Source: Salinimicrobium sp963709775 (lineage in GTDB: Bacteria > Bacteroidota > Bacteroidia > Flavobacteriales > Flavobacteriaceae). Taken from it: a stretch of DNA of 64,000 bases. The translations under genes and the position numbers were made by a program. Shown here piece after piece: positions 33,900 to 42,947 of the stretch (the first letter of the stretch is position 1; every line of letters begins with the position of its first letter). Under the pieces are notes generated by a model. That model had not been told where the DNA came from and did no database searches. It saw only the letters and a program-made list of their open reading frames with translations. Location: positions 467,002 to 531,001 of the forward strand of contig CAVPXS010000017.1 in the NCBI GenBank assembly GCA_963709775.1. Direction: 5' to 3'.

Positions 33900-34029
33900 T
33901 GCCAACACTGTATAAAAACAATGCTAAAACCTGTCTCGATTCGAAATTTCGTGCTCGCTTGCAACGCCTGATTGTCCTGCGGACAATCAAGCTCGCCAGC
34001 TCGCACTGTTTTTATACGGGACGTTGCCA
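33900..34029 (+). repeat. attC-like site 43, type A1
   Basis: Closing core CCAGTTGCCAAC pairs with GTTGGCAACAAG at 33234. The left arm is ACTGTATAAAAAC. Confidence 0.87.
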
Positions 34030-34062
34030 GCAAGCTTAAACAACACTCTTTACAATAATCGA

Positions 34063-34680
34063 ATGAAAAATTACCGACCGACCTATTTATTGACTGTAAT
34101 AATATTAATCTTAAATGTTTCTTGTCAAGAGAAAACTCCAGACGAAAAAGCGATAAAAGAAACTGATCAAAGTCTTAATTTATCTTCTTCTATCGTACTT
34201 GATGATTTTCAGACAAGTTGGGTCTCAGAGGAGAAGGAAGGAAAATTGACTAAAAAGCAAATCATTTATATTGACAATAAACCATTCATAAATCAGATTA
34301 TTCGGTACAAAAAGAATGGAGAAATGGACACAATTAACAGTAATTTTTTCGTCCTAAAAATTCCGGACACTTTAAAGCTGGGTAAGAATATAGCTGATAT
34401 TGAGCTGTATACTTATAACAGAAAATATGATACGAGATATTCTTATGTAATAATTGAAAACAAATATTCACAATCAAAAACACAATTGGACACTTTTGGT
34501 GATATAAAAGAAAATTTTCAATTTGGGATATTTGCTAAAGATTCTGGGAAAATGAAAATAAAAGGAAAAATATATGAAGAAATTTTACTTGAGAAGACTC
34601 CGGTAAATAAAGATTCCGTTTCAATAGAGCTTGTAAAAACCGCTTCCTTCTTTGAGAAAGAAGTGTTTGTAGAAAATTAA
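34063..34680 (+). CDS. Lipoprotein, unknown function
   Basis: A 205-residue predicted lipoprotein (LILNVSC, Cys21). Charged mature residues are followed by beta-rich segments (KKQIIYIDNKPFINQIIRY, FFVLKIPDTLKLGKNIADIE and a C-terminal KIYEEILLEKTPVNK). ATG at 34063 is chosen, not the in-frame TTG in the core at 34024. No family recognised. Confidence 0.65.
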   Translation: MKNYRPTYLLTVIILILNVSCQEKTPDEKAIKETDQSLNLSSSIVLDDFQTSWVSEEKEGKLTKKQIIYIDNKPFINQIIRYKKNGEMDTINSNFFVLKIPDTLKLGKNIADIELYTYNRKYDTRYSYVIIENKYSQSKTQLDTFGDIKENFQFGIFAKDSGKMKIKGKIYEEILLEKTPVNKDSVSIELVKTASFFEKEVFVEN

Positions 34681-34704
34681 AAATTAACCAGCAAGAAAGC
34701 CAGC

Positions 34705-34834
34705 GCACAACAACATATAAAAACAATGCTCAAACCTGTCTCAATTCGAAACTCCGTGCTTGCTTGCAACGCCTGATTGTCCTGCGGACAATCAAGCTCG
34801 CCAGCTCGCACTATTTTTATACGAGACGTTGCCA
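34705..34834 (+). repeat. attC-like site 44, type A1
   Basis: Closing core CCAGCGCACAAC does not match the opening GTTGCCAGC at 34023, one of the few mismatched cassettes; a past exchange between cassettes would explain it. Confidence 0.82.
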
Positions 34835-34918
34835 AAAATGCCACTGACAACCAGTACGGAAAAATTCTATAAAATTTTTTGACAAATATTCTATATTAAA
34901 TTAGGTTATTAGCTATGT

Positions 34919-34938
34919 ATTACTACATTTATAGTAAT
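34919..34938 (+). promoter_or_regulatory. BlaI/MecI-type operator
   Basis: A perfect inverted repeat, ATTACTA-CATTTA-TAGTAAT, 12-18 bases before the repressor start. It resembles the TACTACA/TGTAGTA dyads bound by BlaI/MecI repressors. Its position suggests autoregulation of the whole operon. Confidence 0.7.
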
Positions 34939-34956
34939 TGAACTATATGTGTGGTC

Positions 34957-35337
34957 ATGAAAAGATTGAACAGTACTGAACTGCAGGTAATGAAATACCT
35001 CTGGAAACTAGAGAAAGGTTTTATGAAGGAAATAGTGGCACAATTCCCTCAACCTTCACCGGCCTACACGACCATCTCGACATTATTGGGAAGAATGGTA
35101 GATAAAGGATATGTAGGATTTGAAAAATTGGGACGGGATAAACAATATTTTCCGATTCTGAAAAAGAATGAATATTTCGCTGTGCAGGTCAAAGATATGG
35201 TTTCCAATTTTTTCAACAATTCCACCTCTCAATTTGCATCATTTTTCACTAAGAATGCAGAATTTACTGTCGAGGAATTAGAGGAATTACAGGAGCTTAT
35301 TCAAAAGAAGATCAAAGAAAAGAAAAGGGAAGTATGA
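34957..35337 (+). CDS. blaI: BlaI/MecI-family transcriptional repressor
   Basis: A 126-residue winged-helix repressor. The DNA-binding domain spans residues 1-70 (LNSTELQVMKYLWKLEKGF and YTTISTLLGRMVDKGYV), then a helical dimerisation tail ends in ELEELQELIQKKIKEKKREV. It represses transcription until cleaved by its partner metalloprotease. ATG at 34957 is preferred over GTG at 34951. It overlaps the M56 gene by four bases (ATGA), and a dyad operator lies just upstream. Confidence 0.88.
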   Translation: MKRLNSTELQVMKYLWKLEKGFMKEIVAQFPQPSPAYTTISTLLGRMVDKGYVGFEKLGRDKQYFPILKKNEYFAVQVKDMVSNFFNNSTSQFASFFTKNAEFTVEELEELQELIQKKIKEKKREV

Positions 35338-36677
35338 TTACCTATATTATGAATTCAGCTTTGTGCTTAACCGTGTTGATGCTTTTCTATCATTCTTTGC
35401 TAGCCGGACAAAAAATGAATTATTTAAAGAGGTTTTATCTGCTGGGAAGTCTAATTATCGCTGGACTATTACCTCTTATAAACATTACTTATCCTGCAGA
35501 TGTTTCAAATACCCTTCTAATTTATACCGTAAGCAATGCTATACCCACAGTTAATTTAAACGATGAAACAAATTCGAGGGCAATTCTGCCTATTGTGCTA
35601 TGGTCACTTTATTTAATGGGGAGCCTAATTTGTGGATTACGACTAGGCATCAATTTAAATAAACTCAGAAATAAAATTAAGTACGGTCAAAAAATTAAAA
35701 ATTTAACTCATACGCTTATCTTAACTGAAGAAAAAGAGATTCCTCATACTTTTTTAAATTACATTTTTGTCTCTAAAGAATTTTATTTAAACAAGTTAAT
35801 CCCCGCTGAAGTATTTATTCATGAAGAAGCTCACGTACAGCAGAAACATACATTAGATATACTTTTTGTAGAAATTCTTTGCGTTGTCTTCTGGTTCAAT
35901 CCACTTCTATATTGGGTAAAGAGGGAGATGAAATTGAACCACGAATACTTGGCAGATCAGGTGGTTTTAAAACGATCTAATGATCCAGTGGGCTACCAAC
36001 AGCTTTTAATTTCTTTTCCTGGAAACTTTAATAAAAACTCAGTAGTAAGTTCGTTTCACTTTGTATTAACTAAAAAGAGAATTACAATGATGTTTCAAGA
36101 GTATTCGATCAAGAAATCTTTATTCAGATTGTTTTTGCTAATACCGGTCTTGGCAATTTGCATAGTAATATTTAGCAATAGAACTTCTGCGAAGTCTTTA
36201 TTAATTGAAGATGTAAGGAGTATCAAAGATTCTATTCCAGATAAAATTATTGCTCTTAAAGTCTATAATGAATCTATTATTGTAAATGAAAAGATTACCA
36301 ATCTAAATGGCTTCGTTGAAACCTTAAACGCAATAACTAGTAATTGGGATAGGGACGATTTCTTTCTTCATCGTGTAAATATAGAAATAGGCGAGGACGT
36401 TCCTAATGAACTTATTACAAAAATTAATCAGGAAATTCAGAAGACAGATTTAGCAAAAGAAGCTGATATAAGTTTTCCATACATTCCAGTTTCAAACCAA
36501 AAATCACTTCAAATTGAGACATTTCTAGTTGATACTTCTAAAATTTTTCTAGAAGGACAACCCATAACTGCAAAAAAAGCAAGGGAACTTTTAAATACCA
36601 GGAGAAAAGATTTGAAAGTTTCAGTTCGCGAAAATGGAGAAAATCCCGCCGTAGTACATATCAACTTCCGAAGATAG
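35334..36677 (+). CDS. blaR1: BlaR1/MecR1-like M56 metallopeptidase sensor
   Basis: A 447-residue membrane protease. N-terminal TM helices (about 5-24, 35-50, 84-102) precede the zinc site HEEAH (residues 163-167) with the third ligand in NHEYLAD (202-208). A further helix lies around 265-282, and an extracytoplasmic domain of about 160 residues carries no penicillin-binding sensor motif that I recognise. By analogy it senses an envelope signal and cleaves the BlaI repressor; the signal in Bacteroidota BlaR1-like proteins is often unknown. Second gene of the cassette operon. Confidence 0.85.
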   Translation: MITYIMNSALCLTVLMLFYHSLLAGQKMNYLKRFYLLGSLIIAGLLPLINITYPADVSNTLLIYTVSNAIPTVNLNDETNSRAILPIVLWSLYLMGSLICGLRLGINLNKLRNKIKYGQKIKNLTHTLILTEEKEIPHTFLNYIFVSKEFYLNKLIPAEVFIHEEAHVQQKHTLDILFVEILCVVFWFNPLLYWVKREMKLNHEYLADQVVLKRSNDPVGYQQLLISFPGNFNKNSVVSSFHFVLTKKRITMMFQEYSIKKSLFRLFLLIPVLAICIVIFSNRTSAKSLLIEDVRSIKDSIPDKIIALKVYNESIIVNEKITNLNGFVETLNAITSNWDRDDFFLHRVNIEIGEDVPNELITKINQEIQKTDLAKEADISFPYIPVSNQKSLQIETFLVDTSKIFLEGQPITAKKARELLNTRRKDLKVSVRENGENPAVVHINFRR

Positions 36678-36739
36678 CCTAATTAATGCTTAAAGAAGTA
36701 CAGTAATATATCCAACAATTTATCAGTTAAAATATCCAC

Positions 36740-38137
36740 ATGAAAAAATTCATATTCATATTTATTACACTACTTACGGTTTCGGTCAACTCCCAAGAAA
36801 ATAAAAAAGCATCAGAATTAGATTCACTCTATTCTGAACTTTATCAAAAAGGAGCTTTTAATGGAAATATTTTGGTAGCAGAAAATGGAAAGATAATTTT
36901 TCAGAAAAGTTATGGATTGGCAAATGAAGAGACTCGAGCAAAACTTAATGTGAATTCAATTTTCGAGTTAGCTTCTGTTTCAAAACAATTTACTGCTATG
37001 GGAATTGTTCAATTACAAAAAGAAGGGAAAATTTCTTATGATGATAAGATAAATAAATACATACCCGAATTACAAAAGTATAAAGGAATAACCATAAAAA
37101 ACCTTCTTACACATACAGGTGGTCTTCCTGATTATATGCTGGTTTCTTCGAAAAATTGGGATAAATCAAAAATTGCCACCAATGACGACATTATCGAATT
37201 ATTCAAAGATCTCAATCCCGACAAAAGTTTCGAACCGAATGAAAAATGGGATTATAGTAATACAGGATATTTAATTTTAGCATCAATAATAGAAAGAGTA
37301 AGTGGTAAAACATTTGGAGAATATTTAAGGCAGAAAATATTTGAGCCCCTAGATATGAAAAACACCTTTGTGCATCGAAGGAGATTTCAGCCTAAAAAGG
37401 TGGATAACTACGCAGAAGGTTATATTTATTCGGATAAATTAAAGAGGAAAATTTTACCTGATGAACTAGGGAAAGACTTTTATGTGGTCTACTTAGATGG
37501 AATTGTGGGCGATGGAATGGTTAATTCAAATTTGGAAGATTTATTAAAATGGGACCGAGCTCTTTATAATGACCAAATTATAAATAACAAGGATAGAGAA
37601 ATGATTTTTTCTTCTTATAAAATAAAAGATAGTTCAGAAACTGATTATGGTTTTGGATGGATGATAGATAGCACTGAAACATTTGGTAAAGTATCTTTTC
37701 ATTCCGGTGGATGGGCCGGTTATATTTCTTATGTTGACAGACATTTGGATAACGACAAGACCATTATCATTCTTCAAAATAACTCAACTCCAACCAGCGA
37801 AATGCCAATTAAAAATACACGTAGAATACTATATGGATTACCTATAGAAAAGCCAATTACCCTTGACACAAAAACCCTAAAATCATATGCTGGGAAATAC
37901 TTATCAGCCAGTAATAAGGAGAAAGAAATTATTTTTGAAGACAACAGACTTTGGGTTCCAATGAATCCACAAGTCAAATTGGAATTAGTGCCTGTATCTA
38001 AAACTAAATTTATTGTTGATGGTTTTTCGCCCGAGGTTTCATATACCTTTATTTTAAATGATAAAGAAGAAGTTGAGAAATATCGTGTGCAACAAGAAAC
38101 CCAAGGAGTAGATACGGAGGCAAAAAGGATAAAATAA
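36740..38137 (+). CDS. Secreted serine hydrolase of the beta-lactamase/S12 family
   Basis: A 465-residue exported enzyme with a signal peptide (about 1-18). The beta-lactamase-fold catalytic motifs are all present: SVSK (79-82, nucleophile Ser79), YSN (172-174) and HSGG (321-324). The C-terminal 100 residues (ITLDTKTLKSYAGKYL onward) form a lipocalin-like extension typical of class C-like esterases and D-aminopeptidase relatives. It could be a peptidase, esterase or beta-lactamase; sequence alone cannot decide. It follows the BlaI/BlaR1 pair by 62 bp, suggesting induction by that system. Confidence 0.85.
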   Translation: MKKFIFIFITLLTVSVNSQENKKASELDSLYSELYQKGAFNGNILVAENGKIIFQKSYGLANEETRAKLNVNSIFELASVSKQFTAMGIVQLQKEGKISYDDKINKYIPELQKYKGITIKNLLTHTGGLPDYMLVSSKNWDKSKIATNDDIIELFKDLNPDKSFEPNEKWDYSNTGYLILASIIERVSGKTFGEYLRQKIFEPLDMKNTFVHRRRFQPKKVDNYAEGYIYSDKLKRKILPDELGKDFYVVYLDGIVGDGMVNSNLEDLLKWDRALYNDQIINNKDREMIFSSYKIKDSSETDYGFGWMIDSTETFGKVSFHSGGWAGYISYVDRHLDNDKTIIILQNNSTPTSEMPIKNTRRILYGLPIEKPITLDTKTLKSYAGKYLSASNKEKEIIFEDNRLWVPMNPQVKLELVPVSKTKFIVDGFSPEVSYTFILNDKEEVEKYRVQQETQGVDTEAKRIK

Positions 38138-38144
38138 CTGGCTA

Positions 38145-38233
38145 GAATAACATATAAAAACAATGCTCAATCCTGTCTCGAATCGAAGCTTCGTGGTCGC
38201 CAGCTCGCACAGTTTTTATACGAGACGTTGGGC
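38145..38233 (+). repeat. attC-like site 45, degenerate type A
   Basis: About 90 bp: the GCTTGCAACGCCTGATTGTC and facing hairpin strand are deleted (GGTCGCCAGCTCGCAC follows directly). The left core is AGAATAAC and does not match GTTGCCAAA at 34828. This site closes the BlaI/BlaR1 cassette and is probably inactive. Confidence 0.8.
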
Positions 38234-38272
38234 ATAATGTCAAAACTTTGAGGTGAAAAAAATACTGATGTT

Positions 38273-38743
38273 ATGATTAATCCAAAGCAATTAAATGATT
38301 ACTCGAAGAAAGTTTATAATTATATAGTAGCCAACCATGACGCGTCACTTGGTGATATCTCCTTACACCCTTCGGACTTTGGTAAAAACTATCTTCTTAT
38401 GGAAAGAAAAGCTACAAATAGAAATCTAAATTCTGATCTGTTTTTGAGTTCAGAAGATAATATGTTGACTATTGGATTTCACGATTATCATTGTCATTTT
38501 GATAAAATGAGAGAACAAAATTTTATTGAAGAAATTAAAACCGCTGTTGAATATTTTAATAGGATATTGAATGATGAGTTAATGGTTGTTAGTGCGGGTG
38601 GCACAACAAATTTTCTGACAAAGGAAGAGATTGAGGTTTTAGACAGCGGACAAAAACTTGAAAAAATTGATCCAGACTCCATTTCGTATAGGATATATTC
38701 GTGGAGTGGCAGTTATGATAGAACTTTTGAAAATCTGGGTTAA
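38273..38743 (+). CDS. Hypothetical soluble protein, last cassette gene of array 1
   Basis: A 156-residue protein without signal peptide. Notable segments are DYSKKVYNYIVANHD, GFHDYHCHFDKM (a His/Asp-rich stretch), FIEEIKTAVEYFNRILNDEL and a C-terminal YRIYSWSGSYDRTF. The size and layout resemble small immunity-type proteins, but no family can be named. The cassette opens GTTGGGCATAA and closes ATCCCCAAC. Confidence 0.65.
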   Translation: MINPKQLNDYSKKVYNYIVANHDASLGDISLHPSDFGKNYLLMERKATNRNLNSDLFLSSEDNMLTIGFHDYHCHFDKMREQNFIEEIKTAVEYFNRILNDELMVVSAGGTTNFLTKEEIEVLDSGQKLEKIDPDSISYRIYSWSGSYDRTFENLG

Positions 38744-38761
38744 GAAAAAACTATCCCCAAC

Positions 38762-38937
38762 AAAGAACTGAGTTAGAAAACAAGTCCTCTAAGTTAATTT
38801 CAAAATAAAATTTTCCTCATAAGACAGACCTGAAGCGATAGGGAATTCTTGTTTTAATTTATCACACACCACGATGATCACTACTTTTTTACTTTCCCCT
38901 TCGCTATAATTCATTCAAAAATCTCCCTAAGGCTTTA
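38762..38937. repeat. Array-terminal repeat, copy 1
   Basis: Begins AAAGAACTGAGTTAGAAAAC immediately after the final AAC of array 1 and runs to about CTAAGGCTTTA. A diverged copy (roughly 85 percent identical by eye) starts at 63796, immediately after the final AAC of the second array. No right-hand attC arm matching AAAGAACTGAG is visible in either copy. Confidence 0.75.
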
Positions 38938-40060
38938 AGGAGTAACTAAAAAAGGTAATTAGTAAAATCTTTCTTTGAACACAAACAGGAAAATTTAATC
39001 TGATTTAACACCATTTGGTTGGGAAGATGATAAACATATGTTAAAGGTGTACAATTCGGTGTACATCAGATAGAGTCCCCTGGAACGGCCTGATTTTACT
39101 ACATTTTTTGAATTTTGGATAGTTCCTCTTCCTCCGCAAAGAAAAACCCGCAACGTAAGTTGCGGGTTTTTTGCTTTTCAGGAGTCTGAGAAAGTTTGCT
39201 TTTGAAAGAGGGATGAAAGGCAAAAAAACATCACTGCGATAGCAGGCGTCATTTTCTTTGCAGATCCCCCTCGGGGATCAATGAAATTAATCCCTCTTCC
39301 TCCGCTGGTTACAAACCAATAAAAAGTAGAATAATATCATATAATATTACTCTTCGCGTTTTACAATTCGGTGTACATAATATTTCTAAAATTTATGGTC
39401 ACAGTGTATGAAAATTCTTCCAATAAATTTTTTAATGGTCTAGTATTGTTTGCTTTACATCCAGTTTTAATTTGTGCTTTGGTTAATACATCTTTGAAAA
39501 TCTTATCATTCCCACTAAACCCTCTAAGATTGATTTCAATTACATAAGATGAGGGTATAATAATATTCTCAATTCCTGCCTGAATAGAACCCATAGTCAA
39601 TACAGTATTTCTTAAGTATAGCAGCTCAAAGGACTGCCGCCTTAAAGGAGGTTAAAAAAGCTCAAACGAAAGCTAAAATGGTGATAACATCAAAAATCAA
39701 ACTAAATAATACTACCAGGGGATATTACACGGTAACTTTACCGTTAAACCCATATTTTAAGATTAATACTTAGTTTTTTCAATTACTTTTAAACCTCCCC
39801 CCATTGATATAAATGCCAAACATCCATTGATAATAACAACTCTTTTGATCATGGCATGTGTTAAAATAAATTTTGAAGAGGTCATTTATCTATTCCTGGT
39901 CAGTCAGACTTTAAATCTTGCTGATATCCCATAGTACGATTGGGCAGGAAAAGTTATCGTGAAATTCTTCCAATTGTCCCTCCGGAGCTGGGTAATTATA
40001 CCGAATTGATATTTTAAAGTGTTCATAAACACATCTTATTAATTAAAGGAATAGATAATT
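38938..40060. other. Intergenic stretch between array 1 and region 2
   Basis: About 1.1 kb with no convincing gene. It contains a terminator-like hairpin (39142), two copies of ACAATTCGGTGTACAT (near 39048 and 39363), two copies of CCTCTTCCTCCGC (39125 and 39292) and a palindrome ACGGTAACTTTACCGT at about 39739. A 79-codon minus-strand ORF (39361-39600) has no recognisable features and is left out. Confidence 0.5.
39142..39172. terminator. Bidirectional terminator-like hairpin
   Basis: AAAAACCCGCAAC and GTTGCGGGTTTTTT pair around GTAA, with T-runs on both strands. It lies about 400 bp after the last cassette gene and could insulate the array from region 2. Confidence 0.75.
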
Positions 40061-40867
40061 ATGAAAAAAATTCTGTTGACATGTATCACCCTGTTATTGG
40101 CCAACCTCGTGTTCTCTCAGGAGGAACCTCAATCAGAGGCTGCAACCGATGCTCTCGCAAAAAAACTTCAAAATCCTATAGCGAGCCTCATTAGCGTTCC
40201 TTTTCAGGGAAATTTCGATTTTGGTTTCGACCCTAATGATGGCAGTCGGGTTTTAGTGAATATTCAGCCCGTGATACCCATGAGCATTAGTGAAGATTGG
40301 AATTTAATAAGCAGGGTGATTTTGCCGGTCATTTCCCAATCCGATATTTTTGGCCCGAGTGGTAATCAATTTGGACTTGGTGATGTTACTTTGAGTGCGT
40401 TCTTTTCTCCAAAAGCACCCACTTCAGGAGGATTTATTTGGGGTGCAGGGCCAGTTCTGGCCTTGCCAACAGCCACCGACGAATTATTAGGGACTGAAAA
40501 ATTTGGTGTTGGACCAACAGCTGTTGGTTTAATGCAAATCGGAAAACTTACCACTGGACTCCTGGTTAATCATGTATGGTCTGTAGCAGGCAGTGATGAC
40601 AGAGCCGATGTTAATAATAGCTTTTTTCAACCTTTTTTGGCAAAAAATTTCCCAGGCGGATACGCACTTAGTTTAAATACCGAATTGTCACAGAACTGGG
40701 ATGCAGATGCGACAACAGGCACAATAAATATTGGAGGATCAAAAGTAATTACCTTAGGAAAACAAATGGCACAAATTGCAGTGGGCCCGCGAATTCCGTA
40801 CGGAAATGGAAACGGATCTGATTGGGGATTTAGGGCACAGTTTACTTTGCTGTTCCCAAAAAAATAA
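40061..40867 (+). CDS. Outer-membrane beta-barrel protein, transporter-like
   Basis: A 268-residue exported protein with a signal peptide (about 1-19). The mature protein has alternating strands rich in aromatic and glycine residues: IASLISVPFQGNFDFGF, GDVTLSAFFSPK, GFIWGAGPVLALPTAT and a terminal RAQFTLLFPKK ending near a C-terminal Phe, as in outer-membrane barrels. The pattern matches neuromedin-U/MetA-type transporter-like proteins of Bacteroidota. Substrate unknown. It opens a run of five envelope genes with short spacers. Confidence 0.75.
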   Translation: MKKILLTCITLLLANLVFSQEEPQSEAATDALAKKLQNPIASLISVPFQGNFDFGFDPNDGSRVLVNIQPVIPMSISEDWNLISRVILPVISQSDIFGPSGNQFGLGDVTLSAFFSPKAPTSGGFIWGAGPVLALPTATDELLGTEKFGVGPTAVGLMQIGKLTTGLLVNHVWSVAGSDDRADVNNSFFQPFLAKNFPGGYALSLNTELSQNWDADATTGTINIGGSKVITLGKQMAQIAVGPRIPYGNGNGSDWGFRAQFTLLFPKK

Positions 40868-40947
40868 CCGAGGTGCGAATGATATGTGCCTGATTGAGAT
40901 TATATGAAATAATGAACTCTTATTAACGAATTAAATAAAATAATAAA

Positions 40948-41421
40948 ATGAAATTATTAAAAATTTTAGGTGTGTTGTGTCTAACAATTGCTTTTAGCCA
41001 CAACATGAGCTCCCAAACCAATAAGGAAGAAACTGATCTAATCCAGTCTATGTTTGGGATGGAGAAGAAGGCAATTGTAGCCGATTTTATTGATGTTGAG
41101 AGTGGAGATCCATTCTGGGAACTGTATGATGAATATGAGACCAAGCGTAAAGCATTGGGTAAAGAACGCTTTACAGCACTGACTAATTATGTTGAGAATT
41201 ACGATAATCACGATTATGCAACATATGATAACACTATAGCAACGATGATTTCCCTTCAAAAAAGGACTGATAAGTTAATGGAGCAGTACTATAAAAAAAT
41301 AAAGAAGACTTCTGGCTCAAAAGTGGCTGCACAGTTTTATCAGTTAGAAGGGTATATTCTCACTGAAATAAGAGCTGCTATTTTTGAAGGCATACCAATG
41401 ATTGGTGAATTAGGTAATTAA
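40948..41421 (+). CDS. Secreted helical protein, unknown function
   Basis: A 157-residue exported protein with a signal peptide (about 1-22) and a wholly helical mature part (FWELYDEYETKRKALGKERF, ISLQKRTDKLMEQYYKK, AAQFYQLEGYILTEIRAAI). This resembles small periplasmic helical proteins such as Spy-like chaperones in style, without clear family identity. It is 17 bp upstream of the glycine-zipper gene, so likely in the same transcript. Confidence 0.7.
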   Translation: MKLLKILGVLCLTIAFSHNMSSQTNKEETDLIQSMFGMEKKAIVADFIDVESGDPFWELYDEYETKRKALGKERFTALTNYVENYDNHDYATYDNTIATMISLQKRTDKLMEQYYKKIKKTSGSKVAAQFYQLEGYILTEIRAAIFEGIPMIGELGN

Positions 41422-41438
41422 ATAAAAAAATAGAATTA

Positions 41439-41948
41439 ATGAAAAAACTAATTTCAAAAGTAGGCTTATCTATAGTATTTATAGTCTTTAGCATGAACTC
41501 TTTTTGCCAAAGTACAGGAGAAGCGGTAGCTAAAAAGATAGGTGTTTATGTATTCCCCACAAAAGACCAAACGCCTGAACAACAAGAAAAAGATTTATCT
41601 GAATGTTATACCTGGGCGGTGCAACAATCAGGCTACGATCCAATTAATCCTACGACAGTTCAAGCCAAGCAAGTAGAACAAGGCCCTGATGGTGCGGCAG
41701 TTAAAGGTGCAGCAGGTGGTGCAGTGGCAGGTGTGGCCATTGGAGCCATTGCTGGTGATGCAGGAAAAGGTGCTGCCATTGGTGCAGTTAGTGGTGCAGT
41801 ACTTGGTCGTCGAAGAGGCAATATGGTAAAAGCTTCTGAACAGAATCAAGCCAATAATGAAGCGGCACAAACCAATTTCGAATTGGAAGATGGTTTCAAA
41901 AAGGCATTCGAAGCCTGTCTGGAAGCAAAAAATTACACGGTTAAATAA
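41439..41948 (+). CDS. Glycine-zipper (YMGG-like) envelope protein
   Basis: A 169-residue exported protein with a signal peptide (about 1-23). Residues 80-127 form a glycine zipper of repeated GAAxGAxxG units (GAAGGAVAGVAIGAIAGDAG), typical of membrane-inserting outer-membrane lipoprotein-like proteins. Flanking cysteines (SECYTWAVQQ and FEACLEAKNY) could pair. Such proteins stabilise the envelope or form membrane-spanning oligomers; the exact role is unknown. Confidence 0.75.
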   Translation: MKKLISKVGLSIVFIVFSMNSFCQSTGEAVAKKIGVYVFPTKDQTPEQQEKDLSECYTWAVQQSGYDPINPTTVQAKQVEQGPDGAAVKGAAGGAVAGVAIGAIAGDAGKGAAIGAVSGAVLGRRRGNMVKASEQNQANNEAAQTNFELEDGFKKAFEACLEAKNYTVK

Positions 41949-41968
41949 ACCCTAATATAAAGGTAATT

Positions 41969-42742
41969 ATGAAAAAAATAAATTTAGTATTAGTAATGCT
42001 TTTTGTTTTTGCGGTTGAGGTAACAATAGCGCAGATTTCGGATACCAACATGAACTATTTATTAGTGAGGGAAGATGTTGTTAAGCCTTCCATGGCTGCA
42101 GATTATGAAACTTCACTAGTAGATTTAGCTCAATTTTTAACCGAGAGCAACGTGAAACACGTCAATTATATGACCCAATTGCAGGATAACTTTTACTATG
42201 CCCACGTTGCGCAACTGAACAAAATGGAAGATATCAACGGAGGCCTTAAAACGTTTATAAGAGGCGCAGAAAAATCTGCAAGATTCGATCTAATTTGGGA
42301 TGAGTTAAACAAAAACATTGAAAGCTTCAGCTATTATGTGGTAAAGTACGAACCGGAATTATCTTATGTGCCTGACGGGAAAGTCTGGCTCGATGAAGCA
42401 CCATACCGCAGATGGAATTATTTGCATTTTGAACCGGGAACAGAAAAATTAGCGGAAGATATACTTCTGGCATGGAAAAATCTTTATAAGAATAAAGGAG
42501 TTAAAAGTGGATTTAGGGTATACAAGGGGGTAATAGGATTGGATCAACCGGTATTAATGTTCACCACCTGGTCAGAAAGTCCGTTGCAATATCAGGTCGA
42601 GCTTCAAGATAGTATTGACTTATTGGGAGAAGAGGGAACTATTTTGTGGATTGCCATGATGGATTTAGTGAGAAAAGCTGAAACCGTTGAAGGATATTAT
42701 TTGCCACAATACTCATATACTCCAGCATTCCAAAAAAAATAA
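41969..42742 (+). CDS. Secreted protein of unknown function
   Basis: A 257-residue exported protein with a signal peptide (about 1-21). Two similar segments can be traced (MNYLLVREDVVKPSMAADYE and RWNYLHFEPGTEKLAEDILL), each starting a strand-helix unit, which suggests tandem dimeric alpha/beta-barrel (ABM-like) domains. No enzymatic motif seen. Follows the glycine-zipper gene by 20 bp. Confidence 0.65.
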   Translation: MKKINLVLVMLFVFAVEVTIAQISDTNMNYLLVREDVVKPSMAADYETSLVDLAQFLTESNVKHVNYMTQLQDNFYYAHVAQLNKMEDINGGLKTFIRGAEKSARFDLIWDELNKNIESFSYYVVKYEPELSYVPDGKVWLDEAPYRRWNYLHFEPGTEKLAEDILLAWKNLYKNKGVKSGFRVYKGVIGLDQPVLMFTTWSESPLQYQVELQDSIDLLGEEGTILWIAMMDLVRKAETVEGYYLPQYSYTPAFQKK

Positions 42743-42947
42743 ACTTTAATTGGGAATTTAGCTAATGAAGGTTGAAAGCAGGAATGTTGGTTTTATGATA
42801 GTTGTGTTAATCAAAAAGACAAATTACAATGGCCTGGTAGATTAAAAGTTAAACTTTTTTTCTCAGGTCAATTAGCAATGACAGTATTATATAATACCAT
42901 TGATTTATTTACTTATTGAGTAAGACCATTTTAATCTATATCACGTA

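Noticed and set aside
524..34834. Repeats as ends of IS200/IS605-type or REP elements
   Set aside because: There is no associated Y1 transposase, and the cassette-specific terminal complementarity fits integron cassettes better.
524..38233. CRISPR array
   Set aside because: The repeats are about 130 bp, structured and variable, and are separated by genes of different lengths with complementary ends; no cas genes are seen.
39361..39600. 79-codon minus-strand ORF
   Set aside because: No domain, signal or plausible start context; it lies in repeat-containing intergenic DNA.
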